Shown: positions 35,101 through 39,837 of the stretch, piece after piece | How positions within the stretch are numbered: the stretch's first letter is position 1 | Layout: the number at the start of each line of letters is the position of its first letter | Assembly: GCA_004794655.1 (NCBI GenBank) | Contig: SMMW01000622.1 | Coordinates: forward strand, 496,001 to 560,000 | Reading direction: 5' to 3' | DNA: 64,000 bases | Source: Marisa cornuarietis | Lineage: Eukaryota > Mollusca > Gastropoda > Architaenioglossa > Ampullariidae | Notes under the pieces: model-generated | What the model saw: the letters and a program-made list of their open reading frames with translations, nothing else | Database searches by the model: none | Told to the model about the DNA's origin: nothing | Program-made: the position numbers and the translations under genes

Positions 35101-38100
35101 GGAAAATACAAGTTGGTGGTTGTCCTGCCAAAAATGCTGACTGAACCCTCATGTTTTACTCAATCTCATGTTAACATTTTCTCTGAGATGTTAAACTATG
35201 TAAACAGATTTGTAAAACTCCAGTTATTGCTCTAGTTATCTGTGTCCACCAAAAAGGACTACACAGGTGGTCTTGACATACAGATGTTCCGTGATTTAAT
35301 CAGGATGGTGTTGATGTTATACATTCTTGTGCTTGACCATAGTGCTGAAAACCACTGTTAAATGCCTTCTCGGAATTGATGTGGAGATAGTGGAGATCCA
35401 GTTTGTGATGAACGCATTTTTCAGCTATTACTCTAAAGTTAATGATCTGCTTAGTAATACTGCAACCTATTCTGAGCCCTGCATTGATCTTTTTCTGCTT
35501 GTGTTTTCAGTCTGTTCAGCATGATTTTCAACATAACTTTGTTGGGATGAATGATGAGGCTGACAGTGGGATAATTTTGGTACAGCTATAGATTGGCTTT
35601 ACTGGGGGGAAAGTGTCGCAATGACATACTGGGTCTAAGGAGATAACTCATCCTCCCAACTCCATTTACCCAGTTTTGTTTTTGTGCCCATATTTCAAAT
35701 ATTTATGATTTGTTCCTCCTGCTCCCAATCCACTATACAGAGTCCAACAAGAGGATGCAACCAAGTGGTACCAGCTTGTATATTTCCAGCATGGCAATAT
35801 TTGGACTACAGGAAGGAAAAATACTCTGCACTATGATGATACAGACCAGACTGACTAAGGCTGCAGCCTTCTAGAATAGCTAGTGCATTGCACAACCAGC
35901 CAATTAATTGGTTTGGGCCACACGAACCTCCTATCTAAGAGTAGTCCAGGCCAAAAAGATGTGTTGGTATGATGGCCTGCAACCCATCAGGAACCTCAAC
36001 CTCCCGGATCCCATTCTTCCCCGAAGTTTCACCCTGCATGGCAAATGCAAGGAGCCAAACGTAGGCTACAGAGAAGAGAAAACCAACAGAAGAAACAATT
36101 TTATTTGGGAAAAAGAGGACAAGAGAACACCTGGTTGAGACAAAGGATAGAAAAGATAAAAAGGCAGCTGAGATGGGAGAGTTTGTTGGAAAAAAAAAAA
36201 GAATAAGTGGCCAGTGAGTAAATGAATAGAAGAGCAGAAGAGAGAAAGAGGTGGGCCAGCTCTGGCACAGCTAGAGAGAGAAGCTGGGCCCATGGGGGCA
36301 GCATCTGACAGATCAACCAAAGAGCAAATGTTTACAAGCTGTCATCCTCATCTACATTCTGAATGCCACTGCAGGAACTAAACTCCCTGAAGGAACTTCA
36401 GGATGTAGTCAAAAGTATGCCATCCTGTAATGTATATCAATCCATTGTGAAGTCCTAAGGATAAAAAAAGCTGATCAGCTAGGTAAACTTGAACAAGAAG
36501 GATTAGGTATCAATCCTGCAACTATGTGCAGGTCACTTCTGACGAAATGTTTACATATTCAGGAAGAAGCCGGCACCCTCACCAATTGGTGTTTGCAGGT
36601 TATAAAACATTTGAGCACATCCTGCAGGAATGTTCCCTCCTGAAGGCAGAAAAAGATGCAGTTAGGCCAACAGTTTTTTATAAGAGCAAGAGGGACATGA
36701 GACCACTGTTTCATTTGTCTGGAAGGTTTAATATCAGATGTAACACCAGACTCTTCTGCCTAATCTGTACAGGACATTCTTAGATTAAGCTCCATCAATT
36801 TGTTTAGATCATTTGCATCACAAGAGGGCTGCCCACAACATGGCACATCATCAAGATTTGCATCTCTAGATCTAACAGACCATTTAATAAATTCTCTTTA
36901 ATTTTTTATGGTGCATCATTGCCTTCAGTCATTTGTAAAGATCTAGAACAAAAATCCTGCTTTTCAATTTTCCTGTGGAGCTTAAAACATGCATGCAAAT
37001 ATCAAAATTAGCATTAAATTGTTAACAAAGAATGTAAACTATGACATGTTTTAACAGTAACTAACACACCCATCATATACATAATTATAAAATTAAATGA
37101 CATTCAATCCCCACACCACCTTCGTCATGTAAACTTTCAGCATGACCTAGTAGGTAGGAAAATATTTCATCACTCCATTTCAGCTTCTTTCCCTAGCTTC
37201 AACTGTAAATATCGTTTTTCAAAACTTGTCCATACTATATCCACAAAAGCACCATACTTTTGAAATTTAAAAAGAATTTAAAATTTTATTTCTTTATGCA
37301 GTCCATAAAAAAATTACCAAGAAAGGAAAAGGGTTGAGCTGTTCATACATGAGGTGGTACTTCTATGGCCATACAATTAGAGTATATTGTGAAAAAATAA
37401 ACAACACTTCACATTAAAAATTTTAATTAACTTCAATTTCTTTACAAGAAATTGCTGACTGAATAGAATTTTTAAAAACCATGCTACAAGAGAAATGAAA
37501 AAGAATATTTCTTATTCTTAAAATACTCTTTGTACAGTTCTTCCAATGATGCTGTTTTAAACCCATATTCTTCCAAGAAAAATTTTTGACAGAGAGGGGT
37601 TGCTATTGCACATACAAGTTATAAAATTAAAATAAACATTGAAATCAAAATGTTACATGATAAGCTTTTTTTTTTAAATGCAAGCTTGAAGTGTGCATGG
37701 CAGCAAGAGGGACATCTAACTTAGATTCCAAGATAGATACTATGTACTTTGCATGCACTGAGAGTGTGTGGACTTGAGACTATGTTTCTTTATTAAGTCC
37801 TGTAGACAAGCATTGCATTTAGACAGTAAGCTTTAACAAATTAACAAGGAAACTTACATCTGGTATGACTAAAATTTCTTAATGTGAGTGCCACACTAAT
37901 TTTATCAGTTGTGGCCACCACCAGCTGAACAGTTCACAGAAGCACTTGCATATGTATAACACACATGCATTAATTAATGTGTAGATCACTGAAATATTTT
38001 CATTGAGTTTCAGAGTTTTGTTTTTCTCTGTCAAACAATCCTGAAGAGTATCGAAGCACTGATTGTAAATACCAATTTGGCATTTCAATCATATTTTGTG

Positions 38101-39837
38101 TAATTTTCCTGCAGATCAGGCATCATTTTGCTGTGTCTGAATGACTTGGAAAATGACTAATGCCATCAAACATAACTTCATCAGATACTCTGCCAAGGCA
38201 CACTGAGCAGGCTGCTGTGAAATGGCAATAGCAGTGTGGGGTGCCCCATCAGGAACACCTGCATGACAAGTGGTGCCTGCTCTGGGGACAGGACCCATCC
38301 TATGGAGTGGAAGGTGCCTGGTCTAGAGAGTGACATTATGCATACAGATTTTGGATAGATTTTCTTCTTTTTCCTGACCACCAACTCTAGCATCCAGATG
38401 GCGTATACTCTGGTTTCTGTCTTAGAGAGAAGCTAGTGGCAGTTCATACTGCTTATATGCCTCATTCCCATTCCATCTTCATCACCTGAAGAAGCGATAT
38501 ACATAGTTATGTTAAAGTAACTTTCTTCTTTAAGTTGACTCAGGACACCATGGATTGTCATCTGTTGTGGACATCTGAAAGAAAAGTCTACAGTTGAAAA
38601 GAGGATTAGATTACCATTCTTTGTTTTGTATTGTATGTCATGTGTAATTATAGATTGTAGATACATTATTCAAAATGAAAATTCACACAAATGTGTGCAT
38701 TCATAATTCATAACACCACTAGCAACAAACTGCAGGTTTATTACATTTATGCCCATTTAGAGAGTCACTAAACAATCACAGAAGTGTATGTAGCCCAGGA
38801 AAAAAGAGGCCTTTCAGTCCCATGCATGCTTCAAGCATGAAGTCACGTCACCTCTTTCTTCACTCAAAAGTTGCATGGAACTTTCAATCATCACAAAAAT
38901 CATGACTAATATGTTTCTCTATAATGATTCACATAAGCATACATTAGCAGAAAAAACACTGTTATAAAGAAATGACACTTACCAGAGTTTACACATTAAC
39001 TTCAAAGCCATAATTTCATGTCTGCCTCAAAAATGATGGACTGCTTGCAAAAATGTGCATGTGAGAAAATGGAAATTAGAGACCTGACAATTGCTAAATA
39101 CGAAAATCAAAACTAATTTGCCTTTCACTTCTCTCGCAGCATCAAATGAATCAATGAATGTTAGTCAATGGGTTAAACTCAAATTATGTTTAAATTACAG
39201 CAACACATACAGACAAATATGGCAGTACAGCAGAATCCCATGGCATTGGCATTGACATAATAGTATCTTGTGCTCAAATGCCTTTAGCAGTAAACCTACA
39301 TTAAACTTTAAAAGCAAATAATTCACACAGATTTTTCAAGAGCATTTACAAAACTACAAAATATTTTTGTTTGGCATGAATTGTTTCATTTTCTTGAAGT
39401 AAATATAAGTGAAAGAGTGAAAATGAATATAGATCATAGACCTGCAACCAGGAAATAAATTTTAAACTGACATTTTCAGCTTTTTCGTATTTCAAACGTA
39501 AGTTTATATCAAAATAAACAATAGGCAACATGGTCTTCAACTGATTTATTTTTTAATGCTATACTAGTTTCAGTTCTGTTGGATGCCAAAAGGGTGATAA
39601 AGAGAGAATAGACTATCTGAAAGCATGAAGTTTGTCCCCCCACTCCACTCACACACACAAATAGACCTCAATATTCACTGCATGGTAAATTACTGTTGAA
39701 GGTTGCACATGTACTCAAAATGCTGCCTTTTATGATACAAAAAGGTGTAATACCTTTAGCGTTGGAAATATTTGGAAAAACTCTGCCAGGGATCCAGAGA
39801 CATGATCAATACTTTTCTCATTAATCCACAAAGGCAT
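5019..39837 (-). CDS. NTAN1: NTAN1, protein N-terminal asparagine amidohydrolase, ten coding exons
   Basis: The enzyme deamidates an N-terminal Asn to Asp in the cytosol or nucleus, feeding Asp to arginyltransferase and then N-recognin ubiquitin ligases (established for the family). Coding exons on the minus strand are 39837-39754, 34770-34668, 29973-29908, 29504-29396, 23571-23498, 17712-17659, 17315-17262, 16293-16193, 15744-15631 and 5183-5019. All nine introns are GT-AG and the phases agree, giving 924 bases or 307 residues, close to the 310 of the human protein. The protein starts MPL like the human one and carries ATTCHIGILRHTG, whose Cys (residue 76) matches human Cys75. Other matches are VVGGFMDDSHISEKI, DIYLVTTCIG, PFPIIYGVAVDVQTGAIY, RIFSGSS, IGPFTY, LSTSPAQEP and a terminal KKQPDGLWARI. 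A pyrimidine-rich AG just before the ATG suggests an upstream untranslated exon. The introns are packed with mobile elements. Confidence 0.96.
5770..5895. repeat. Cluster of short perfect inverted repeats
   Basis: Positions 5841-5855 and 5866-5880 form a perfect 15-bp inverted repeat (AGGTAGAAGCCTGAC) around a 10-base spacer. Just upstream GTGACTTTG and CAAAGTCAC (near 5780-5811) form a second, and TGCAC/GTGCA (near 5819-5832) a third. They lie in NTAN1 intron 9. A role is unknown. Confidence 0.6.
6140..7150 (-). mobile_element. Degenerate LINE endonuclease fragment (Rex1/CR1-like)
   Basis: Translated in several minus-strand frames, this region shows an AP-type endonuclease of a CR1/Rex1-like LINE. 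FTEKWLNPQIP lies near 7060-7095, PLYFPRELRS with VGMYLYPND near 6840-6920, VGDLNHTNLSTKFPQYSQW near 6715-6770, and FCEELCIPTGHK with KPWFNTSIK near 6460-6535. Frames change and stops intervene, so it is a dead remnant. The RT part is absent. Confidence 0.75.
7151..8003. other. NTAN1 intron 9 segment without recognised content
   Basis: AT-rich intron sequence. No gene, repeat arm or known transposon motif was recognised here. Confidence 0.5.
8004..8637. mobile_element. TIR element, about 624 bp, with 5-bp target duplication
   Basis: An imperfect terminal inverted repeat of about 37 bases joins 8009-8046 (starting TGTAGCGAGACCAGACC) to 8596-8632 (ending GGTCTGGTCTCGCTGC). ATGGG flanks both sides (8004-8008 and 8633-8637), consistent with a 5-bp target-site duplication. 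No transposase is readable, so it is a non-autonomous DNA transposon of undetermined superfamily. On the minus strand parts look protein-like (for example near 8418-8550, AAIKMEAERMENHRLQMERL, and near 8085-8180, CFEDGVLFYVAANGIKTEV). These may be transposon accessory-gene or captured-exon remains. Confidence 0.7.
8836..8945 (-). mobile_element. 5'-truncated copy of the LINE tail seen at 1665
   Basis: Read on the minus strand, this matches the 3' UTR end of the first LINE: the region around the CTTAGGGC/CTATGAGTGTGAATATGCGCTATAAAAATC block followed by TTATTATTATT. It abuts the broken end of the Gypsy gag and may have caused or followed its truncation. Confidence 0.85.
8950..10200 (-). pseudogene. 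Ty3/Gypsy-type gag, broken, with CCHC zinc knuckle
   Basis: A minus-strand ORF (10181-9429, 250 residues) starts with a charged coiled-coil rich in Glu, Arg and Lys (about residues 45-95). It continues with a capsid-like part containing PKLPIFKEDVDDIDSFLFHF, STSLQGEALQLYHAL and HLRRELLMKFQCTADGYREK, the style of SCAN-like gag of metazoan Gypsy elements. The frame then shifts near 9415-9430 and continues through 9412-9095. After stops, a zinc knuckle CYECQGYGHNAKFC (CX2CX4HX4C) lies at 9073-9030. Protease, RT and integrase are missing, because the element stops at the LINE tail. Gag would package element RNA in the cytoplasm. This copy cannot make a full protein. Confidence 0.85.
10386..10406 (-). 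promoter_or_regulatory. Primer-binding site matching tRNA-Trp 3' end
   Basis: The plus strand here reads the 3' end of a tRNA ending in GTCGGGGTCACCA, which from memory equals the T-arm and acceptor end of animal tRNA-Trp over about 20 bases. Read on the minus strand it begins TGGTGACCCCGACG, starting 3 bases past the LTR end at 10410. That is the position and orientation expected for minus-strand primer binding of the Gypsy element with gag at 8950-10200. Confidence 0.8.
10410..11083 (-). repeat. 5' LTR of the Gypsy element
   Basis: The segment has the terminal hexamers TGTCAC and GTGACA as perfect inverted ends (TG...CA). It sits directly before the primer-binding site and the gag leader, which places it as the 5' LTR of a minus-strand element. 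A partner LTR was not found downstream, where the element is truncated. The length is about 674 bases. The far end could instead be 3 bases further, at 11086. Confidence 0.72.
11254..11936. repeat. Dispersed repeat R1, copy 1, left part
   Basis: From CATTAAAAAAAA and GTGTTTGCTGCTACGAA through a CA microsatellite (about 11370-11390) to CAATAAACAGAAAATCATAG, this matches 44190-44850 in the same orientation at high but imperfect identity. The right part of the same repeat resumes at 13432 after a solo LTR. No ORF of a known transposon was recognised in it. Confidence 0.8.
11932..13436 (-). repeat. Solo LTR (11937-13431) with 5-bp target duplication
   Basis: A 1495-base segment begins TGTAGCGTTT and ends AAACGTTACA, an inverted pair of LTR-type ends. 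It is flanked by ATGAC (11932-11936) and TTGAC (13432-13436). The homologous repeat copy at 46094-46110 has a single TTGAC and no insert, which is the empty site. An inverted relative of its right 870 bases is found at 27648-28800. No internal gene region is present, so recombination between two LTRs probably left this single one. Confidence 0.82.
12130..12600. repeat. 85-bp tandem repeat array inside the solo LTR
   Basis: The word GATGTGCAGATAAT recurs at 12211, 12296, 12381 and 12466, and as AATGTTCAGATAAT at 12551, an exact period of 85 bases over about five and a half copies. Units differ by a few bases. The minus strand is open in several frames across the array because the unit has few stops. 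These ORFs are a by-product of the repetition. Confidence 0.95.
13432..13930. repeat. Dispersed repeat R1, copy 1, right part
   Basis: From ACCTCTCGCTTAGAGGCTGCAG through GTTCTTCTAGACGGTTCA to CCCTCTCGTCAGGCCTGT, this matches 46105-46597 in the same orientation. It ends against a Tigger remnant. No coding sequence was recognised. Confidence 0.8.
13930..14420 (-). pseudogene. Tigger/pogo-like transposase remnant
   Basis: The minus strand encodes YVKDNNELFKKQKREG near 14345-14375, then (14263-14003) a CENP-B-type DNA-binding and linker region with NNDCKAMNGWLSRWKSRHGI and EWKSTKLPDLLENF, ending YNAHEIGLY. In active Tigger proteins the last motif is YNADETGL with the first catalytic Asp. Here that Asp is His and a stop follows, with frameshifted ATPDSSL beyond. 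The remaining DDE domain is absent. This is a dead DNA-transposon fragment. Confidence 0.85.
14421..15090. other. NTAN1 intron 9 segment without recognised content
   Basis: No gene or repeat boundary was recognised. It separates the Tigger remnant from a LINE RT fragment. Confidence 0.45.
15091..15465 (-). pseudogene. LINE RT C-terminal fragment, frameshifted
   Basis: Minus-strand reading gives RTHAAALLVLQTPKSEDVTP, FLHTLHWLPVKAGFAYELSA and GFFTGSSPVYFSD. This is the same thumb region as the first LINE (HVTPLLRFLHWLPIRSRIQY) but strongly diverged. The last part (SKATFKCSLKT) continues in another frame. It is an old fragment lying just 166 bases downstream of NTAN1 exon 9. Confidence 0.8.
15631..15744 (-). 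CDS. NTAN1: NTAN1 coding exon 9
   Basis: 38 codons encode NCPVYNYSKRLLEIGPFTYS and QVPDLDALLMMPDSFYRQ, matching the human IYDAETEQLRIGPYSW region. The donor is GTAATG. Confidence 0.93.
16193..16293 (-). CDS. NTAN1: NTAN1 coding exon 8
   Basis: 101 bases encode VDVQTGAIYNASFPDHGPDE and PLRSARIFSGSSD. It aligns with human NIKTAEIYRASFQDRGPEEQ. The donor GTAAGC leaves phase 0. Confidence 0.94.
17262..17315 (-). CDS. NTAN1: NTAN1 coding exon 7
   Basis: 54 bases encode VNTTYKNDVPFPIIYGV with split codons at both ends. The donor is GTAAGA. It aligns with human ENHFPVIYGI. Confidence 0.93.
17659..17712 (-). CDS. NTAN1: NTAN1 coding exon 6
   Basis: 54 bases encode HLSQCKEDIYLVTTCIG with one split codon at each end. 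The donor is GTGAGT and the acceptor TATTCAG. It aligns with human DRQEDDIHLVTLCV. Confidence 0.93.
17788..17885 (+). ncRNA. Candidate self-cleaving (HDV-like) or other structured RNA at the 5' end of the RTE-like LINE
   Basis: GGGACCC (17790-17796) and GGGTCCC (17832-17838) are perfect 7-base complements, as for helix P1 of an HDV-like ribozyme, with G as first base. Downstream TGTCCA (17842-17847) pairs with TGGACA (17877-17882) around GCCGTAAGAGGCGACTAA (17857-17874). That last block resembles a motif I recall at the 5' end of LINEs in insects. HDV-like ribozymes at the 5' end of RTE, R2 and Baggins elements are established. Assignment of the other helices here is not certain. Confidence 0.4.
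17984..18975 (+). pseudogene. RTE-like LINE endonuclease region, nonsense-mutated
   Basis: The frame opens at 17984 and reads LRVGCWKVQTFYQTGRLPQL, NLDILGVSEVRWTGTGKR and SEGVALLLNRK, AP endonuclease motifs. A TAG at about 18326-18328 replaces what is a Trp in relatives (E-W-K-P). The reading then continues RLLRASFHSKYTKLL, LLIAGDLNAKVGSDN, NGERLVDFCEENNLLIGGT, QIDHVIINRRW and DVASDHTLVIA, up to the catalytic SDH. Near 18925-18935 the sequence jumps from NRFQAL to YKINKQLNNRF, skipping a linker present in relatives, then shifts frame near 18985. The enzyme would nick target DNA. It is not functional here. Confidence 0.87.
18976..20330 (+). pseudogene. RTE-like LINE reverse transcriptase, catalytic block deleted
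   Basis: The RT starts KDMNGNLVEGEAEKLQCWRE and runs through MKSGKAPGADGITAEMLKAD, IPDAWKTGLIFKLPKKGD and NNWRGITLLSLTSKVFSKI. At about 19463-19475 it jumps directly to VVCDTELTAPFNVSTEVKQG. The stretch with the GFR block and motif A (the first catalytic Asp) is therefore missing, probably near 240-270 bases. Motif B (VKQGCILSPFLF), motif C (FADDIALL) and the primer-grip YLGSKIS follow in a second frame, which stops at 20010-20012. The C-terminal RRRWRWIGRALP and RKRGRPKETWRRT follow in further frames. Confidence 0.88.
20862..20965 (-). repeat. Short dispersed repeat, related to 30040-30135
   Basis: The minus strand reads TTGCTGAAGAAGTC ... TGCTGAAAGGTCCAGTAAATGC ... TGTAAAGGTTTAG. It aligns with the repeat at 30 kb, which keeps a better hammerhead-like core. 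In this copy the paired arms of the central stem are largely lost. Confidence 0.5.
21345..22360 (-). mobile_element. I-like LINE, 3' part with RNase H domain
   Basis: On the minus strand an RNase H segment is read first: [20 protein letters not shown] (catalytic Glu in AELHAI), [19 protein letters not shown] (catalytic Asp in ISDS) and, in another frame, a WAPGHAG-like block. Next comes the C-terminal Cys/His segment VCPWCKETLNVKHILIICPE. The 3' UTR ends near 21361 with GGCACGGCGTTAAACACTAA followed by CAAACAAC, the usual end of molluscan I-like LINEs. Frames shift, and RT and 5' regions are missing. Confidence 0.82.
22361..23497. other. NTAN1 intron 5 segment without recognised content
   Basis: AT-rich intron between the I-like LINE and exon 5. 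Nothing recognisable was found. Confidence 0.45.
23498..23571 (-). CDS. NTAN1: NTAN1 coding exon 5
   Basis: 74 bases encode LEFHVVGGFMDDSHISEKIS then MALF, aligned with human RLEVHLVGGFSDDRQLSQKL. The donor GTGAGT and the acceptor TTTTCAG are strong. Confidence 0.94.
24180..24712 (-). pseudogene. RTE/BovB-like endonuclease fragment
   Basis: Minus-strand frames give GEFFEQLDRILKAVLKKDIL with MLGSWNVKIGLDMYQ (endonuclease GDWNAKVG block), then GKLGLAETNDRDLRLLEFTQ and SHRLVLGNTF. These match the middle of the AP endonuclease of BovB-like RTE elements. Stops and a frame change separate the blocks. It ends at the fold-back element at 24713. Confidence 0.8.
24704..25061. mobile_element. Fold-back TIR element (24713-25052) with 9-bp target duplication, Mutator-like
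   Basis: The element begins GGTGACCGGACACTTAATC and ends CTGGGATTC. Its arms are arrays of the word GGACACTTMATCCCC, five units at 24719-24795 and, in reverse complement, six at about 24960-25050, around a unique core of about 165 bases. TTTCTCTAT flanks both ends (24704-24712 and 25053-25061), a perfect 9-bp duplication. Nine-base duplications are typical of Mutator-like elements, though no transposase is present. A second copy, reversed, lies at 50675-51002. Confidence 0.85.
25540..25695 (+). mobile_element. LINE tail (same family as 1-1665) nested in an RTE fragment
   Basis: GTCTATGTCTCTTCCCCATTTTAAGCACTAAGAGCATG, AGTGTGAATATGCGCTATAAAAATC (each read as shorter blocks) and TTATTATTATTATT match the 3' end of the first LINE and the copy at 8836. 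It interrupts the RTE reading frame, whose 3' neighbour resumes at 25700. Confidence 0.85.
25700..26860 (-). pseudogene. RTE/BovB-like LINE fragment, endonuclease end to RT start
   Basis: From high to low coordinates the minus strand reads TNDRSIRLLELVQSQRLTLA, KTATWHSPDGLVHKQINFIL and GADIGSDHDLVL (endonuclease C terminus). The linker YAIKKAMKAVRENWIESQCR follows, then PAKLLKQGLGETTKGLAVLC and ECKEWPREWMQSLVIPLSKK with GNSKQCQNYR (RT motifs 0-1). The RT is then cut by the LINE tail at 25540-25695. Stops and frame changes are present. Confidence 0.85.
26869..27160 (+). pseudogene. Gypsy integrase C-terminal end, frameshifted
   Basis: EESRKEQKKSYVSNT and LEVGDRVLVK are read in one frame (to about 26970), then GKHKLAEKWEQEVYVVLRKP and IPVFVVRCKDGSGRDRTLHR with NVLLPLTRPRP in another (to 27157). 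This is the end of a metazoan Ty3/Gypsy pol, whose integrase inserts element DNA. The upstream pol is absent. An unidentified 480-base stretch follows before the LTR at 27648. Confidence 0.82.
27161..27647 (+). other. Probable 3' internal region of the Gypsy element
   Basis: Richer in G and C than the surrounding intron, it lies between the integrase end and an LTR in the same orientation. Overlapping short ORFs occur but none matches a known env or accessory protein. No clear polypurine tract precedes the LTR start. Confidence 0.4.
27648..28800 (+). repeat. Truncated LTR, inverted relative of the solo LTR at 11937-13431
   Basis: It starts TGTAACGTTTCACGG and runs collinear with the reverse complement of 13431-12575 (for example GGAACAGCGGCATGTTCCTG, GGCATGGATCCCGC and CATATTGGATACCGGGTCAC). 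It carries an extra block of about 150 bases near 27850-28000. It stops at CACCTGT, where a 248-bp palindrome begins, so the 85-bp array and the LTR 3' end are missing. Confidence 0.82.
28799..29046. mobile_element. 248-bp near-complete palindrome (MITE-like)
   Basis: The left arm (from GTACTACGTCATACTAGTGC at 28799 to about 28918) and the right arm (about 28935-29046, ending TGACGTAGTAC) are reverse complements with scattered mismatches. The loop is fewer than 20 bases. Such a fold-back is typical of small non-autonomous DNA transposons. A clear target duplication was not seen. Confidence 0.75.
29396..29504 (-). CDS. NTAN1: NTAN1 coding exon 4
   Basis: 109 bases encode SGAVCMLHFDGCSMRQGVQA and MVQLILELSQHKLEG, matching the human GNGATCLTHCDG region. 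The donor is GTTAGT and the acceptor TTTCAG. Confidence 0.93.
29908..29973 (-). CDS. NTAN1: NTAN1 coding exon 3 with the catalytic cysteine
   Basis: A 66-base exon between a CATGCAG acceptor and a GTATGT donor encodes VIKIIGSESATTCHIGILRH. The TTCH cysteine is the family nucleophile. The exon is in phase with both neighbours (one base in, one base out) and fills exactly the alignment gap between exons 2 and 4. Confidence 0.94.
30040..30135 (-). repeat. Short repeat with hammerhead-like core, possible Penelope-type remnant
   Basis: On the minus strand CTGATGA (30116-30110) is followed by a stem with arms GGC (30108-30106 complement) and GCC (30093-30091 complement), then GAAA (30090-30087) and AGCTCCAGTGAGTGCC. 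Order and spacing fit the conserved core of a hammerhead ribozyme, which Penelope-like elements are known to carry. Stems I and III are weak. The homologous copy at 20862-20965 is more decayed. Confidence 0.35.
30136..31513. other. NTAN1 intron 2 segment without recognised content
   Basis: No coding or repeat structure was recognised between the hammerhead-like repeat and the LINE tail. Confidence 0.45.
31514..31937 (-). mobile_element. 5'-truncated LINE copy, nearly identical to 1252-1665
   Basis: Starting at AAT repeats (reverse complement of the ATT tail), the minus strand follows the first LINE from its tail back to the end of the RT ORF (AGAACAACAACATATGG), where it stops. The two copies differ at only a few positions over about 400 bases, which suggests recent insertion. 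It sits in NTAN1 intron 2 in the sense orientation of the gene. Confidence 0.92.
32318..32700 (-). mobile_element. Probable I-like LINE 3' tail
   Basis: The plus strand GTTGTTGTTTAACACTATGTC and following CAACAACAGAGGCTAAATG read on the minus strand as the GTTAAACAACAACAAAG-type end seen at 21361. The following AT-rich block is only loosely similar. No coding sequence is readable. Confidence 0.45.
32982..33398. mobile_element. hAT-like non-autonomous element (32990-33390)
   Basis: The ends CAGGGGTGGGTAA and (reverse complement of the right end) CAGGGGTGGGGAA are typical hAT terminal inverted repeats. The flanking octamers CTCTATAG and TTCTAGAA fit the hAT target consensus nTCTAGAn but differ at three positions. 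Length 401 bases, no transposase. Confidence 0.75.
33440..33690 (+). mobile_element. LINE C-terminal and 3' tail fragment
   Basis: LPFQLRHASLSAFKQKLKTR is the C-terminal end of a CR1/L2-like RT. It is followed by a 3' UTR ending GAAGCTATGTAAGTAGTCTTCG and ATT repeats at about 33677-33687. It is related in design to the first LINE but is a different family. Confidence 0.75.
34668..34770 (-). CDS. NTAN1: NTAN1 coding exon 2
   Basis: This exon of 103 bases enters in phase 0 after a ...TTGCAG acceptor and leaves one base (donor GTATTT). It encodes VSASYLTSQKPNEFGPKDLL followed by YIGQREYGGTCPDD, matching the human segment around GPQGLLYVQQREL. Confidence 0.93.
34920..35565 (-). pseudogene. RTE/BovB-like RT fragment
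   Basis: The minus strand reads NYPTVSLIIHPNKVMLKIML with NRLKTQAEK (about 35560-35490). Next come DLHYLHINSEKAFNSGFQHY (motif A region, Asp replaced by Asn-Ser context), then SVSIFGRTTTNLYF and INNNTDSIKTAIKVKGKKLS. The order matches BovB-like RTs. Many stops and indels are present. It ends 150 bases from NTAN1 exon 2. Confidence 0.75.
36526..36783 (+). pseudogene. LINE C-terminal Cys/His-type fragment
   Basis: The ORF includes FEHILQECSLLKAEKDAVRP and a following GRFNIR segment resembling the C-terminal end of jockey/I-like LINE proteins (HILQECPL...WP...L...F). No RT motifs accompany it. Confidence 0.55.
36790..39750. other. NTAN1 intron 1 segment without recognised content
   Basis: Three kilobases of AT-rich intron. 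No exon, repeat boundary or transposon motif was recognised. Confidence 0.45.
39754..39837 (-). CDS. NTAN1: NTAN1 coding exon 1 (start codon)
   Basis: 28 codons begin MPLWINEKSIDHVSG and end PTLK, followed by the donor GTATTA in phase 0. The start is chosen because MPL plus a similarly spaced leader matches the vertebrate N terminus. A ttctttttag acceptor-like string lies directly upstream at about 39847-39856 on this strand, so the transcript probably begins in a separate 5' exon further right. Confidence 0.93.
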
